Source: Meghimatium bilineatum
Lineage: Eukaryota > Mollusca > Gastropoda > Stylommatophora > Philomycidae
Assembly (NCBI GenBank): GCA_034231615.1
Contig: CM067298.1
Coordinates: forward strand, 37,454,127 to 37,518,126
Reading direction: 5' to 3'
DNA: 64,000 bases
Each line of letters begins with the position of its first letter. The first letter of the stretch is position 1. This document shows positions 10,389 to 21,109 of this stretch, piece by piece. Under the pieces are notes generated by a model. It was not told the origin of the DNA. It saw nothing but the letters and a program-made list of their open reading frames with translations, and searched no databases. A program made the position numbers and the translations under genes.

Positions 10389-10924
10389 ACCAGTGTTATT
10401 CAGAATGCAACGAAAAAATATCAATATGTACACCAGCGCTCATTTATATCGATTGTCAATAAATAGGTAGGGGGCCTGCACTTATTTCATTACAAAATAT
10501 TGAAATAACATTAGTTGATGTACTAACAATTATTTCTTTATAAAATGTTTGTCAATAGGAAAATTTCGGCGACCAAAATGTTTGTTGTAATATAGAAATA
10601 AGTTTCGTAAGTTATGGTTAGGCTGGGAACACCAAATTTCACACAAGAATAGAATAACATTTTTTGACAAGAAAATGTATAATATGTGTGATACAGCTGT
10701 ATGGATTTCATGAAAGTTTATTGTTTTACAGGTCTACCTCTCGTAGATAAGCCCCATACATACTTATAACGGTGCCTGTCTGTCGGACACAATGTTGCTT
10801 ACAAATACCTACCTCTAATGCATTTTAATTATATATGAAAGAGTCGTCAAATATAATAAACTGGTAGCTTGGATAGTTATTTTGTTGTAAAGTATTAGGC
10901 CTACATGCAATTCAATTGTAGTTA
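10389..10924. other. No gene recognised
   Basis: Anonymous sequence inside the inverted-repeat element. No ORF of note. Confidence 0.4.
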
Positions 10925-11095
10925 ATTAGGTAGTTAGTCGTCGGATCATCACTGCACACTGGACACGACATAGTTGCTCCGATATCTCCTTTAGTGTATC
11001 CGCCATTACACTTCTGCTGACAGTACCGGCCCTATGCTGGTTGACCATTATTCTTCTGCGCCCTCCAAAATATTCACTTCCAGCAAGTGTACACT
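10925..11095 (-). mobile_element. LINE-b 3' end (minus)
   Basis: On the minus strand this reads RRRIMVNQHRAG, then VMADTLKEISEQL, then a degraded cysteine motif with a DD pair. The same sentence (MVNQHRTEV...) ends the long LINE at 17440-19085, and a sister version (IMVDTLKRRLEHMWTCPLC) lies at 58755-59055. Only the last 50 or so codons are present. Confidence 0.65.
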
Positions 11096-11441
11096 TCAAA
11101 TCAACTTGTAGTTAATTTTCTTATAGTATTAGTCGATTCGTATAATCCCGCCAATGGATGACCTGACAAGGAATGTTTACTGAAGGCGCTGCGATAAATA
11201 TTTTTCTTAGGCCTTACCGCTAGCTTTAAGAAAGAAAACAAAAGATTGGCACGTATGTTATAGTTTCAGGACACCATTTTTTGTATTTACAGTAATGCTT
11301 ATGAAATTACTGATTCATGAGTGTTTTATAGACTAATCTCTCTATTCTAGTTCACTATAGTAAGTAACAATCACAAGTAAAGAGCCTTTTATTAACACAA
11401 GCCGCTGATTAATTGAATTTTAATTTACTTGTAGAGTTACC

Positions 11442-12672
11442 ATGGAAACTATTGACAGCAAAAAAACATGGTTCAAAAATATGCTACGCTGGTTCAGTTA
11501 CACTAAACATGTCACTTGCAAAAGCAAGTTGTGGTGGAAGTGTGTTAAAAGATCAAGTGGTAAGTGTCGGGGCAGTATGACAACAGACCTACAGAGAGAA
11601 AATCCAACGATGTGTAAGCCACACAACCATGCACCAGATAAGACTCAAATCCGTCTTGCTAAAGCGCGCAACTTGATGAAAGACCAAGCTACAGGCACTA
11701 GAGACAAGCCAACTCAGATCTTTAGTCATAGTGTGAGCCAGTATGACGATGACGTACGCCGATTTATATCCTCTGCTGACACTTGCAACAGAACTCTGCA
11801 CAACCAACGCCCTACACCCCCTGTAACACGTCTACTAAGAGATCTAGGTGAACTTTCTACTGAGTTTACTCAGACAGTTGGTTCAATCCCGAGTAGTTTT
11901 TATTATATGATAACGTACCAAATGGGAACAACCGCATTCTAGTATTTGGTAGCTCAGACACTCATTGCTGCTGCAGATACTCTATATATAGATGGCGTCT
12001 TTGCTGTGGCACCAAACAATTTCAAACATATTTATGTCATCAGTGCGCCTTTCAGTAATACAGCTATTACATGTGTAAACTGTCTTCTTCCTAACAAAAC
12101 TCGTGCTACATATAAAGAACTTTTTCAGGCAATAGTTAATAAGTGTGTAGACCTAAACTATTTCATTAATGTGCAGACCGCGGTGACTGACTTTGAGGAT
12201 AGTGTATTAAGAGCTGTCTTTACAGTGTTTTGCAGCGGTGTAGAGGGCAGAGGTTGTTTTTATAAACTTAAGCAGTCCACTTAGCGTAAGATCCAAGGAC
12301 TAGATTTGCCAGCCCAATATCACTCAAATGCTGAGTTTAGCTTGTTTTGTGGCATGATTGATTCTCTATCTTTTTTTTTCGCCACTGGAAGACGCCAATG
12401 AAGAAGTGCAATATCTCGAAACTGTCATACTATATGATATACCTGAAGCCGATGAGTTGCTTACGTATTTCGTTTGTAATTATGTTAGTGGCTCCTTTCG
12501 AGTGATTCAGCAGTCAGTTGCAACGCCTATTATGCCTCTAAGAATAGGTCACGCTCCACCAATGTTTACTCCTCACCTTTTGAATGTGCATGATGCCACA
12601 TTGAACAACAATGCCCTTATTACCAACAATATCTGTGAAGGATGGAATAACAAAGTTTTCAATCGCATTTGA
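11442..12672 (+). pseudogene. FLYWCH/MULE transposase, frameshifted
   Basis: Three consecutive plus-strand ORFs (11442-11942, 11946-12284, 12358-12672) give one broken transposase. The first has a FLYWCH-type finger: LWWKCVKR, then KCRG, then HNH. The second has the MULE catalytic core: YIDGVFAVAPNNF with the first Asp, TDFEDSVLRAVF with the second, and GCFYKLKQS where the family normally has CxFH (His replaced by Tyr). The third has NNNALITNNICEGWNNKVF, matching the terminal TNNxxEGWHxxFN motif. In-frame stops and frame changes separate the parts. Such genes are transposons or domesticated copies; this one is dead. A 32-bp inverted-repeat arm ends just upstream. Confidence 0.8.
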
Positions 12673-12899
12673 TCAATATCATCATTCGGTTTGATTATGA
12701 TAAAATGGTTTAAATAGAAGCAACAACAGTTAGCATTATTGTCCAACAGGAATATGTTGGCAATCCCACGAAAAAAAGAATGTGTGGAAGATACGTTCCC
12801 CTCCAAGAATGAATTCTCAACTTTTGTGTTGCTCGTCGTGAGGACCACAAGACTGTGACAGGAAGTCTGTGTTGTTGGCTTTAATTTCGTTTTAATTAT

Positions 12900-13190
12900 A
12901 AAAATAAAAATGTAATGCCAAAATATCGAGTAAGCTGTTTTATATATGTACAGATGACTTATTTAATATTTATGTTTCACTATCTTTCCTAGTCAAAATT
13001 GTGACTTTCTTTCTTGTGACTTTTTTTCCTATTGAAAATCTTGGCGTCAGCTGGAATATTTATTTAATGTGTTAGGATTAAAAACATTAAAAAATGTAAT
13101 GCCAATATATCGTCTAAGTTATTTTAAATATGATCAAATGACTTACTTAATATTTATGTTTCACTTTCTAGTCAAAATTGTAACGTGTTT
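12900..13190 (+). repeat. Two-unit direct duplication, period about 185 bp
   Basis: Unit 1 (about 12908-13005) and unit 2 (about 13093-13185) share AATGTAATGCCAA, ATATCG, GATGACTTA/AATGACTTA, TTAATATTTATGTTTCACT and TAGTCAAAATTGT. The spacer is also similar in part (CTTTTTTTCCT). No coding sense. Confidence 0.7.
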
Positions 13191-13292
13191 TTTTTTCCTG
13201 TGCCTTTTTTATATGACAGTCTTGCAATACACCTCACGTTTCTGGGGACTTACTCACTATCCTCTATGTCGTGAATTTGAAACATGATTGCA

Positions 13293-13463
13293 CAGCATGA
13301 AAACGATGGACCACCAAAATAAAAGAGGCGACAAATTCCAAAATATACTCAGCACACATAAGGGCAATCTCCAGAGAACTCTTCGACCCCTTACGCTGAA
13401 AGACAATAAAGGGTTTAGCGAATAGATAGATAGGTAGATAGCAATAGATAGATAGGAAGATAG
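13293..13463 (+). mobile_element. LINE-c 3' end with GATA repeat
   Basis: The plus strand has AAAACGATGGACCACC, AAATAAAAGAGGCGAC and CAGCACACATAAGGGC, then CTCCAGAGAACTCTTCGACCCC. It corresponds to the C-terminal RKRWTTEIKEA...ISRELFDP part of LINE-c. A GATAGATAGATAGG-type tract at about 13420-13463 follows the coding part, which points to a GATA-type 3' tail for this LINE. Confidence 0.75.
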
Positions 13464-13524
13464 TGTATTTAGTGCCTCTGTGGTAGTAAAGTATGTTTAC
13501 TTTTTCATTGTTTTTCACTGTTTG

Positions 13525-13645
13525 TTTTATATATTCTTGAGAAAGACCTAACGGTTCGAAATGTTGAAAATGTCTTGTGTATTGTCATTTATATGATTTC
13601 GTGTTTATACCTCATAACTCATAACCCCTTAGCGATAGTCCGTCG
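13525..13645 (+). mobile_element. Penelope-like 3' tail
   Basis: CTTGAGAAAGACCTAACGG then TTCGAAATGTTG and TGTCTTGTGTATTGTCA. The same wording (TTGATAAAG-CCTT, GAAATGTTG / GAAATTGTCTTGTATACTG) follows the two Penelope fragments at 38700 and 49400. Only the untranslated end is here. Confidence 0.5.
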
Positions 13646-13734
13646 TGTTCAAGTGAAACTTTCAAAAACCTGTGTTCTACGTAATACTTATGTTGTTCGT
13701 TTCACGACCTTATATTGATTGCAGTCTTGCAGGA

Positions 13735-13935
13735 TATGGATCTGTGTGTGCAATCAATTATCATTCCATCTGGATCTGCTCTGCCCAGACATGATACATA
13801 AAGCGTTAGCCAGGGTGTTTCACACGAGCTTCGAAACTATCTGTTTTCAGGGTGCACCGCAAGAAGTTGCTTTTATTACCTTGGTTATCTGCTACCCGTA
13901 GACGTTCATGAGAACTATTCAGAACCCTGTGCACC
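13735..13935 (+). repeat. Repeat-C fragment
   Basis: TTTCAGGGTGCACCGCAAGAAG, then CCTTGGTTATCTGCTA, matches the repeat-C copies at 26645-26720 and 60280-60350. Upstream the CTGCTCTGCCCAGACATGAT sentence also resembles the copy in the F-box intron. The short ORF at 13719 is inside it. Confidence 0.6.
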
Positions 13936-13939
13936 TCTT

Positions 13940-14115
13940 CCTAATAAACAGTTTTCCCCCACTTCAAATCAACAGTTTTCTTGTGAATTGGATCTTTGCA
14001 CCACATTTCCAGAGAATTCTGGATTGTAAATGTAGCAGCTGGACATCTGAGACTGCATTGATACACCCAGATCTTCCACGGGGGTTACCCATGTCTTCTA
14101 TACATTTAAAAAAAT
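13940..14115 (+). mobile_element. LINE RT fragment (palm region)
   Basis: The plus strand reads WTSETALIHPDLPRGLPMS, corresponding to the GxxSxxxxxxxGLPQGSPLSPxLF core of Jockey/CR1-like RTs, with Q and S replaced. It is equivalent to CPDLPQGSPLSPVLF in the minus-strand LINE-b at 19000. Only about 55 codons survive. Confidence 0.6.
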
Positions 14116-14439
14116 GCATATACTGTGAGAGTTACAGACGAACGTGACGAACAAGAGAAACGGGATATCATATGCTAATAACAGTATTTTTCAGTGTTGT
14201 CATATTTGTGATTTGGCAGACGATTTGGTGCTTTTTCAAAAATTTTGTAAACAATACGAAAAAAAATAATTATAGGCCTAAATGTAAAAGGAATTGTGCA
14301 CTTTCTCCTTCTTTTCTTTAGGCTTTGGTGCATTTCCGTGCTTTCGGCTAGTCATCTAATTTCTTGAAGTTTTTACGGAAAATTAAAATGTCGAACTGTG
14401 AATAACTAGATAAAGAAAGTTGCCGACGTGTTCATCATT

Positions 14440-14762
14440 TCATTCATTTTCCTTTAGCGCAGAAGTTAGCGTATAGGGCAGATATCAGATCTCTACAATT
14501 ATGTCTTTTCAAAGCTATTCTGTGCAGTTCTTGAATAGTATGAATATTGATAGTTTTAATTTCTCTTAGTATTGTTCTTCCAAGTGTTTCTTTTGGTCTA
14601 TCACTGGCTCTTTTGCCTGTAGGTATCCATTCAAGAGATTGATGGTGTATTCTGTTGATGTCTGAGCATAGGCTATGCCCGATGTAGGACCAACGGCGTT
14701 TTCTAATAACATCTGTGATGAAGTTTTGATGTGTCTCTTCTCTGTTCTTCATTTAGGACAAG
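14440..14762 (-). mobile_element. RTE-like LINE C-terminal fragment (minus)
   Basis: A 102-codon open stretch reads IRKRRWSYIGHSLCSDINR, then HHQSLEWIPTGKR, SDRPKETLGRTILREIK and the C-terminal LHRIALKRHN. It is a recognisable RT tail (IRxRRWxWIGHxLR...ALxWxPxGKRxxGRPKETW...). The glycine of GRPKETW is changed to Asp. The same family occurs at 20095-20350, with matching MWSTEGKRKR and TIQELK. Confidence 0.75.
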
Positions 14763-14764
14763 TT

Positions 14765-14904
14765 ATTTTTCGTGTTTTGTTCTTCCTGAAAGTTTGCTAA
14801 TTCATTTGCTATTTCCGGATATATCTAGTCTAGCCATTATTATATGAACGTAAACAGTGCTACAAACCACAATTTAAATATACCTTTAGTTTAGTTTTAT
14901 TGAC
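14765..14904. other. No gene recognised
   Basis: Short anonymous segment between a LINE fragment and MITE-M. Confidence 0.4.
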
Positions 14905-15235
14905 GGCTGTCCATAAATTACGGCAACAATTTTTGGACACTTTAAAATTTTCTTTCCCACTCTCTTTGCCAACAACCTGTCAAGAATTCAGAGACGCCAC
15001 TGCGTAATTATGTCAAGAAAAATTTACTTTCCCTGTAAAAAAAATTAGAAAGAAAAGTACGCAAAAATACAATTTGTGTTTCACATTTTCAGATCCCATT
15101 TAAATTCATACAATTTAACAATATAGTTTATTGGTGTATAAAACAGTACTATTATCGTCAACTTTTGTCACCAACTGTCAAACATTTTCATTCTTCCCCC
15201 TTTCCCCCTAATTGTTGATGTAACGTATGACTTTC
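14905..15235 (-). mobile_element. MITE-M copy 2 (minus), degenerate
   Basis: The end at 14908-14924 reads GCTGTCCATAAATTACG, matching the outer end of the element at 48108-48380. Read on the minus strand the interior gives a GGGGGAAAGGGGG-like run, then TTGACGATAATAG, a TATACACCAATA block and TGTTAAATTGTATG, parallel to the other copy. No ORF. Confidence 0.45.
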
Positions 15236-15928
15236 TCTTATGATAAAGAATTGTGCTATGCTAATAATTTCAGAGCACTGTGGTCAATGATTTAAAAAAA
15301 ATACAAATAAGAGTAGAAAGACATTATTTTTAAAGTTATTGTGAATACTGTAAGCGAGATTGCGGCGAGATTGAAAGAAATTGAGCTACACCAAGCCCGT
15401 AGATAATGAGGGTGTTCACCCCCCTCCCCCATCCCTTATGGAATCAGAACACGACTATTATTACTAGGAATTTAGCCAAAAGTCGGGTTTAAGCTCCCTT
15501 CCCCAATTATTTTCCACAACAGGTCATCAAAGTTCTCATGATAAAGAGATAATTTCGCACAAAGGTAGGCAAGTGGTTTTTTTGTTTTAAAGGTACGCTC
15601 CACAAAGTATTTTTTTTTTCACTGAAGACGTATCTACGTCCTTGTGAGACATGTTAATACATTCACGCATAAAAATGTGAACAATCTTTCAGAGAACAAA
15701 TAAAAACAAGACTTTAATATTAAAGACTCAGCAATGATGTAAAAACAACTGGCAACAGCAGGGAATATTCTATAAATCTGGAAGGAGTTAATTATGGTTC
15801 CAATGCTGTAATCTGCATTATTAGTTACTAGTAAATTAGTTATATGCCCCTATCGATGAACCAATTATCCTCAGAAACTCCGTGAGCAAAACAAGGGAGT
15901 CATCGACACTCATCGTAAACATTAGACA
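15236..15928. other. No gene recognised; C-rich patch
   Basis: Mostly anonymous. A pyrimidine-rich stretch CACCCCCCTCCCCCATCCC lies at about 15417-15435. No tandem unit or coding signal. Confidence 0.4.
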
Positions 15929-16076
15929 AAAGGTTTCCGATGGATGTGTAGGCCATTAGTGCAAATAAAACGGCGACTCAATGGATTTCCATTCTCTGGA
16001 CTACATCCTGTTGAAAATCTAATAGAACCATGGTCCAGCTGCGAGAGTTTGAGAATGAACGCTGAAAAAGAAGACA
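15929..16076 (+). repeat. SINE-A copy (plus)
   Basis: GATGGATGTGTAGGCC head, GCAAATAAAACGGCGAC, CATTCTCTGGACTACATCC and the GAATGAACGCTGAAAAAGAAG tail are present. It lacks part of the CAGGACCATGGTCCTGCTACAAGGGAG arm compared with fuller copies. Confidence 0.8.
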
Positions 16077-16223
16077 GGAGGTTATCAACCTTTTTGACTT
16101 GCGTGTTAATTTAGAGTTGTTTATCTGAGATGGGACTAAAAGTTTTGTTTGTAGTCCTTTGAAGTTATAGTGGATGATGTACCTTTTGTAGACGAATGCT
16201 GTGTTTTTTAACACCAAAGACTT

Positions 16224-16440
16224 TGTGGAGCGTGTGGCCAAATGACTAGAAAGCTAGTCGCATTACTATATGGTCTTTCAAACCGTGGTTGGGACTAGAT
16301 TTTTGTCTTTCGTGGGTACAACAAAAATCTTTCCTGTACACCTTGTGGCGACAGCCATGGCAAAAACGGCCTTTATTTCCACGGCATATAAAAAGTCTCC
16401 CTTCATCTCTTAAAAGGAAAACATGCAATAGCAAAATATT
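16224..16440 (+). repeat. tRNA-derived SINE-F, copy 2
   Basis: Same structure as the copy at 7258: GTGGAGCGTGTGGCCAAATG head, TTTCCTGTACACCTTG, CCATGGCAAAAACGGCCTTT and CTTTATTTCCACGGCATAT. The A box is kept (TGGCCAAATGA) but the B box is damaged. Antisense and sense ORFs of 60-66 codons in it are not genes. Confidence 0.7.
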
Positions 16441-16444
16441 TGCT

Positions 16445-17435
16445 GTGTTTGAAATTACATCTTCTGTCGCATCATATGTTATGTTCTAACACGCAAATAT
16501 TCGATGCGGAGACGGCACCCTTGATGACTAATCATTCGGCAACTCTGTAAAATACTTTCGAGTGATTTCCCATGTTTTCTCTAAAGATCTTAGTATAAAA
16601 ATAGAAAGAGTGACAGCATTTGCTAACTTTTTTTTATTATTTATTTATTCTACGAGACCGTTAGTGCAATTGGCGAAGATGGAACCTTAGGTTTGTTTTA
16701 AACGGGAGCATCTTTACTCCCATACCTAATTAGGATGTAACTTTGCACCGGTGAGAAGTGACACTTTTATGCATCAGTGCTCATTTATTATAAAATATTA
16801 TTTGCAAATTTGAACTGAAAATAGTTTGAGTTTAGATCAGCTGATTGTGTGGAAATTGTGAGAAAATAACTAAGATCAAGACCTCCAAATTGAAGTATTG
16901 GTCAAGAACTATTTTATTTGAACAAATAATACTTCTCTTCATCTCACTATGACATTTAAAGTTTAAAATATTATCTAACTATTTAATGTCGTAATTTCTT
17001 ACTTATGGAAGAATAGATAACGATAATAATATAATTTTATAAATCAGAATAGGCCTAGGCAGGCCTACTATAGCAGCTATACTCAGTAATTCAATTAGTT
17101 ATGGACTCAAGACAACACATACTCATACTATACTCATGTACTTTAAACTATTAACTTATTGATTGTAGAACATACTCATATGTAACACTGTCGTAGTGTA
17201 GTAGTTAGGTCAGTGACATTTTAATATTTAACATTGCATTAATAAATTGGAATATATAGACCTAACAATGTGATAAATCTGTAACGCAATACACATGTTA
17301 AACAACTTACAAAGGTGAACATATTTTTGGTGCATGAAGTTTAACTAAACATTGAATGAACCTATGCATTAAATAACTCATACTACAAATAGTTTGAAAT
17401 AGTTGCAAACTCTTTTGTATAAGTTAGTTAGTTAG
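16445..17435. other. AT-rich DNA, nothing recognised
   Basis: No ORF of interest. A short GTTAGTTAGTTAGTT tract at about 17423-17436 borders the next LINE and may be its 3' tail. Confidence 0.45.
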
Positions 17436-17436
17436 T

Positions 17437-19085
17437 TAATCATCATCACTGCACTCTGGAAAAATCCATAGGTGTTCTGATATCTCCCTGAGTGTATTCG
17501 TCATTACACTTCTGTTCTATGTTGATTGACCATCATTCTTCTGCATCTCGCAAACTTCTCACTAGCGACCCGACATTTCAAACCCTGTTCCTTAATTCTA
17601 GCCATTGAATAAAAATCATCAATGTTAAACTCACTTTCATATGCTGTCTCCCGTAGAGAATTCAACATATCTGCCAAATCTACTGCTCCTCCCTGGGGTG
17701 TAATAACAGCACCTGATGCCAGCAGATCCTCTCTCTCATTGCCCACATGCCCAAGCATGAAAATAAACGTCACTATCTCCAACCTCGACCCTCTCAATAT
17801 GTCCATTGTTCATGAACAAGACCCTTTTACGCTTTCATAATCATACTCATAGAGTCACTCAGGATACAGGTCCGTACAGCCCTCTGTGAGCTGACCCATT
17901 CTAATGCCATACTCACCACCATGATCTCCATAGTCACACTACTCGTAGTCACAGCAAAAGCTCCACTCTCTTCCCTAACATCTTTCCCTGAACACTGAGC
18001 TGTGAAGACCCATGCAATATGAACAAGTCTAACCACTGAACCATCTGTCTCCATCGTCGCTTTCCCCCATTTCTTGCTTGCCCTATCAATTATAACCCTG
18101 AAAGAAGTTTTGCAATCTATGGGTGGGCATATCCATTATGCACCAGCAGCTACATCATGCAACCTACACACGCTTTGTATTATATCCTCTGCCTGTCCCA
18201 TCCACAATTTTCCTCTCTTCAGTCTACTACCGATGTTTTTTATCCGCATTTATTTGAAGGCATCTCCCTTGCATGGCAATACTGTATTCTATGTTCTGCC
18301 ATTGGACAGTCGAGCAAGTATAGCATAGCCCATACCGATGTGTCCCTTGTAGATCCCAGAACAATCTGCATTCTGAATATTGTCCAGTCATGTGTGTGAG
18401 TGACTGAGCATCAGAATTGCCAGTGCATACTCCACCACTGCCACCATTAATCCCTGGTACAAAACAAAAAAGTAACGTCTGCCTAAACGGACAGCAGCCA
18501 ACCTTCATTGCTGCCAGTCCTTTACCGGCTCTTATGATGATGTTCTACATGTTCCTTGAAACTCAGACTGCTATCAAAAAACACCCCCAGGTACTTCATT
18601 GTACTATTTCTTTCAAGCATGACCCCACCCAATGAGACACAAGGCATGGGAGTATTTACAATGTGATTGTTCAGAGAAAACCATGTTATGCATGCCTTAG
18701 ATGGGTTCACGAAAGCCCCTGTATCCTCACACCACTTTCCTATTCAATCCACCTCCTTCTGTTCTTCAAGGTTGCAGGTTTCCCAATTTTTGCCATGCCT
18801 ATATATCAAGATATCATCGGCATAGGACATAGTTTTACCGGACCCTGTGATTTGACTGCTGGGAGATTTCTATGTTATATACATTAAACAGCACTGGAGA
18901 CAAAGGAGAACCCTGTGGTAGATCTGGGCATATGACCATTGGCTCTGATACCCAATCACCACACTTACGTACCACCTTTCTCTGTAGCAGGGCTGCACCA
19001 ACCCAGTTGACAACATGTGGACTTACTGAAAGGTGCAGCAACTGCGTCATTAAGAAATCCAAAGACACTCTATTATAAGCATCTT
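17437..19085 (-). mobile_element. LINE-b, long degenerate copy (RT to RNase H)
   Basis: Reading down the minus strand from 19068: VNWVGAALLQRKVVRKCGD and CPDLPQGSPLSPVLFNVY (RT palm, with the YxDD block lost further on), then PSKACITWFSLNN and TMKYLGVFFDSSLSFKEH (the YLGxxxDxxLxF motif after the palm), then an RNase H stretch (ETDGSVV, TMEIMVVSMALEW, CILSDSMS). It ends in RRMMVNQHRTEV. The order is right for a Jockey/I-group LINE ORF2, but it lies in several frames with many stops. A GTTA-repeat follows the 3' end. About 1.65 kb of an expected 3-kb ORF remains. All ORFs over it in the plus direction are shadows. Confidence 0.8.
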
Positions 19086-19114
19086 CAAGATAATTTGTAT
19101 GTTATTCCGGTTCC

Positions 19115-19850
19115 ATGACAAAATATTCCCAGACATCCATTGTAGTATTTCAGTGGGCAAAAGGTTTAGCTAGTGGTGCCCATCTCCTCTCCAGCAATAC
19201 AACTGGAGAGTTCTTCAAAACAACTGTGGCAGTTCGACAGGGATGCATAATGTCCCCAGTACTTTTTAACATATACTTAGAGCACATCATACAAGAGACA
19301 TTACATGACTACAACACGTTTATATCGATCGGAGGTCGCCCTATTTGCAACTTGCGTTTCGCTGATGATATTGATCTTATAGCTGGGTCAGAACAATCAT
19401 TGCAAGAATTAACATCAAAGTTGGAAAAAGTTACCAGCAAGTACGGAATGGAAATCAATACAGATAAGAGCAAAATCTTGGTAAACAGCAGAGACACAGA
19501 AAACCAGACTAATATCATGATGAATGGACATAAGCTTGAGGAGGTGAATACCTTCAAATACCTCGGATCCAGTATATGCAGCGATGGTAAATGCAAAGCA
19601 GAACTAAAAATAAGGCTGGAGATGGCTTTAGCGTCCTTGTCAAGGCTAACTGTGATTTGGAAAAGCAACATCAGTGTTGGAGTGAAAATCAAACTGTATA
19701 AGTCGCTGGTGCTTTCTGTTGTGTTGTATGGTTGTGAGAGTTGGACACTCACTGCGGACGTGGAGAGAAGATTACAGGCTTTCGAGTATAAATGCTACAG
19801 AAGAATTCTACGAATTTCCTATAGGGAACATACAATAAAATGGAAAAACA
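19115..19850 (+). mobile_element. RTE-like LINE RT segment, well preserved
   Basis: An open frame of about 245 codons encodes the RT palm and thumb: FFKTTVAVRQGCIMSPVLFN (fingers/palm, RQGCxxSPxLF), RFADDIDLIAGSEQSL (catalytic FADD), GMEINTDKSKILV, FKYLGSSICSDGKCKAE, and LSVVLYGCESWTLTADVE with the YRRILRISYREH end. It lacks the endonuclease and the RT N-terminus, and it stops short of the C-terminal GRPRxRW part. The first 20 or so codons fit the family less well. It is about 97 % identical by eye to 42807-43110, so recently active. The minus-strand 147-codon ORF is a shadow. Confidence 0.85.
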
Positions 19851-19879
19851 TTACAAGGAAATCGGAAGTAAAGTTTTGT

Positions 19880-20095
19880 TCAGCTTGAGACAAGCTTCTA
19901 GTCCCTAGTGCTCCTAAATATCAGTTGAGACTCAGACTTGGAGAAGGGGTTCACGATGTTGGTGAATGACACCTCGGCTAAGAGGACGAATGAACCAAAG
20001 CCCAACTCTACTGTTGATACTTTCCTATACTGGAATTATGCTCATGGAGAGAGAAGGTTCAGTACCTGATGGGCACAGGCACAATATGTCTAATT
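19880..20095 (-). repeat. Repeat-C copy (minus, 5' part)
   Basis: On the minus strand: GTGCCCATCAGGTACTGAACC, TTCTCTCTCCATGAGCATAA, AACAGTAGAGTTGGGC, TTAGCCGAGGTGTCATTCACC and AACATCGTGAACCCC. It matches 25800-25960 in the F-box intron and 59735-59850. It lies directly behind the RTE-like segment ending near 19850. Confidence 0.7.
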
Positions 20096-20352
20096 AGTTA
20101 GTTAGTTTGTTCCTTTTGTGCCGCAAGCGACACATTGGGCAGAGGTTTTGGTTCTCCATATGATGCTGTCCGCTGACTGCAGCTTTAGTTCCTGGATGGT
20201 CTTACAGCCTATTAATTCTCCTTCTTTAAGAATGGTGTTTTAAGGGTTGTTTTAAGTCTTTTTCTTTTACCCTCAGTTGACCACATAAGGGATTGTTGGT
20301 TTATTCTGTTTACATCTAGTCGTAAAATGTGACAAAGGTATTTCCATCTTCA
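20096..20352 (-). mobile_element. RTE-like LINE C-terminal fragment (minus)
   Basis: The minus strand reads LRLDVNRINQQSLMWSTEGK, then KRLKTTLKTPFLKE, then GCKTIQELKLQSADSIIWR and CVACGTKGTN. This is the extreme C-terminus of an RTE-like ORF. A GTTAGTTAGTT-type tract at 20096-20108 forms the 3' tail. It is related to the fragment at 14440. Confidence 0.7.
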
Positions 20353-21109
20353 TTATGTCTAATTACCCGAGACAAATTCACTGACAGCAGATAACCTAAA
20401 TATTTAGATATATATAAATTAGGAAGATATAAAATAATTGTAAGAATAGTTAATCACTTGTTTTTGTGCAGATAGTTTGTGGTGAAATTGTAAAATAGTT
20501 ATAGTTTTAACTGTTTACCATTTATATCTGAGAACCTACCAAGAATTGTGTATGCCAATCAAATATTTATATAGAATAGAAGCAATTTAAAATTTATTTT
20601 TACAGTATGGAGTAAATCCTTGAATCATGATTTGGTACTGCTTTTCTGATATGGAGGACCATGGCACCACTATTAGATGTGTTGTATGCTTGATGGTTCA
20701 AACTCTCAATACCCCACAACTTATATAATTTTATTTCAGTTATTATGGTGTATATCTGTAATCAATTTCTGTGTAATGTGACAATGCTGTTATAAAGTTG
20801 TCTTCCATGCAGTATGGCAGTTCTGAGTTGACATCTTTGTTCCATTTGAATGAATAAACGTTTCTTGTAGACTGCAGTTAAGTGTTATCCTGCTAGAGAT
20901 AAAAAAGCCCTTCCTGCATTGCCTTTCAGCTTCTGCCATCAACCACACTTAGAAATATATCAGATCCTACTTGCATGTGGGCATATACTATTATAGGCAA
21001 AGATACATACAAGTTGGAATAAAGCATCACGAGATGGATAAAATACAGTCTGTCAAGAGTTTGCGACCAAGGCAAGAGATAAAGGATGTTGCCTATATCT
21101 GTTCTAATT
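20353..21109. other. No gene recognised
   Basis: AT-rich sequence without tRNA boxes or known protein signal. The minus-strand ORF at 20926-21141 has no recognisable content. Confidence 0.4.

Larger units (their letters stand above)
9942..11410. mobile_element. Element bounded by 32-bp near-perfect inverted repeats
   Basis: The left arm at 9942-9973 and right arm at 11379-11410 are inverted copies with two mismatches by eye; each contains AATCAGCGGC/GCCGCTGATT and TTAATAAAAGG/CCTTTTATTAA. Inside are a GNRA-type hairpin (9994-10016), a palindromic MITE, and a LINE-b 3' end. A direct repeat GCTAGCT(C/T)TAAGAAAG also occurs at 9974 and 11220. The right arm ends 31 bp before the first ATG of the FLYWCH/MULE ORF. 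It could be a non-autonomous MULE-type element or the terminal region of that transposon. I saw no target-site duplication. Confidence 0.55.

Noticed and set aside
17504-19068. Many plus- and minus-strand ORFs of 60-100 codons
   Set aside because: They are pieces or shadows of one degenerate LINE-b copy on the minus strand, not separate genes.
19309-19752. 147-codon minus-strand ORF
   Set aside because: Exactly antisense to the RTE-like RT frame, whose motifs are unmistakable on the plus strand.
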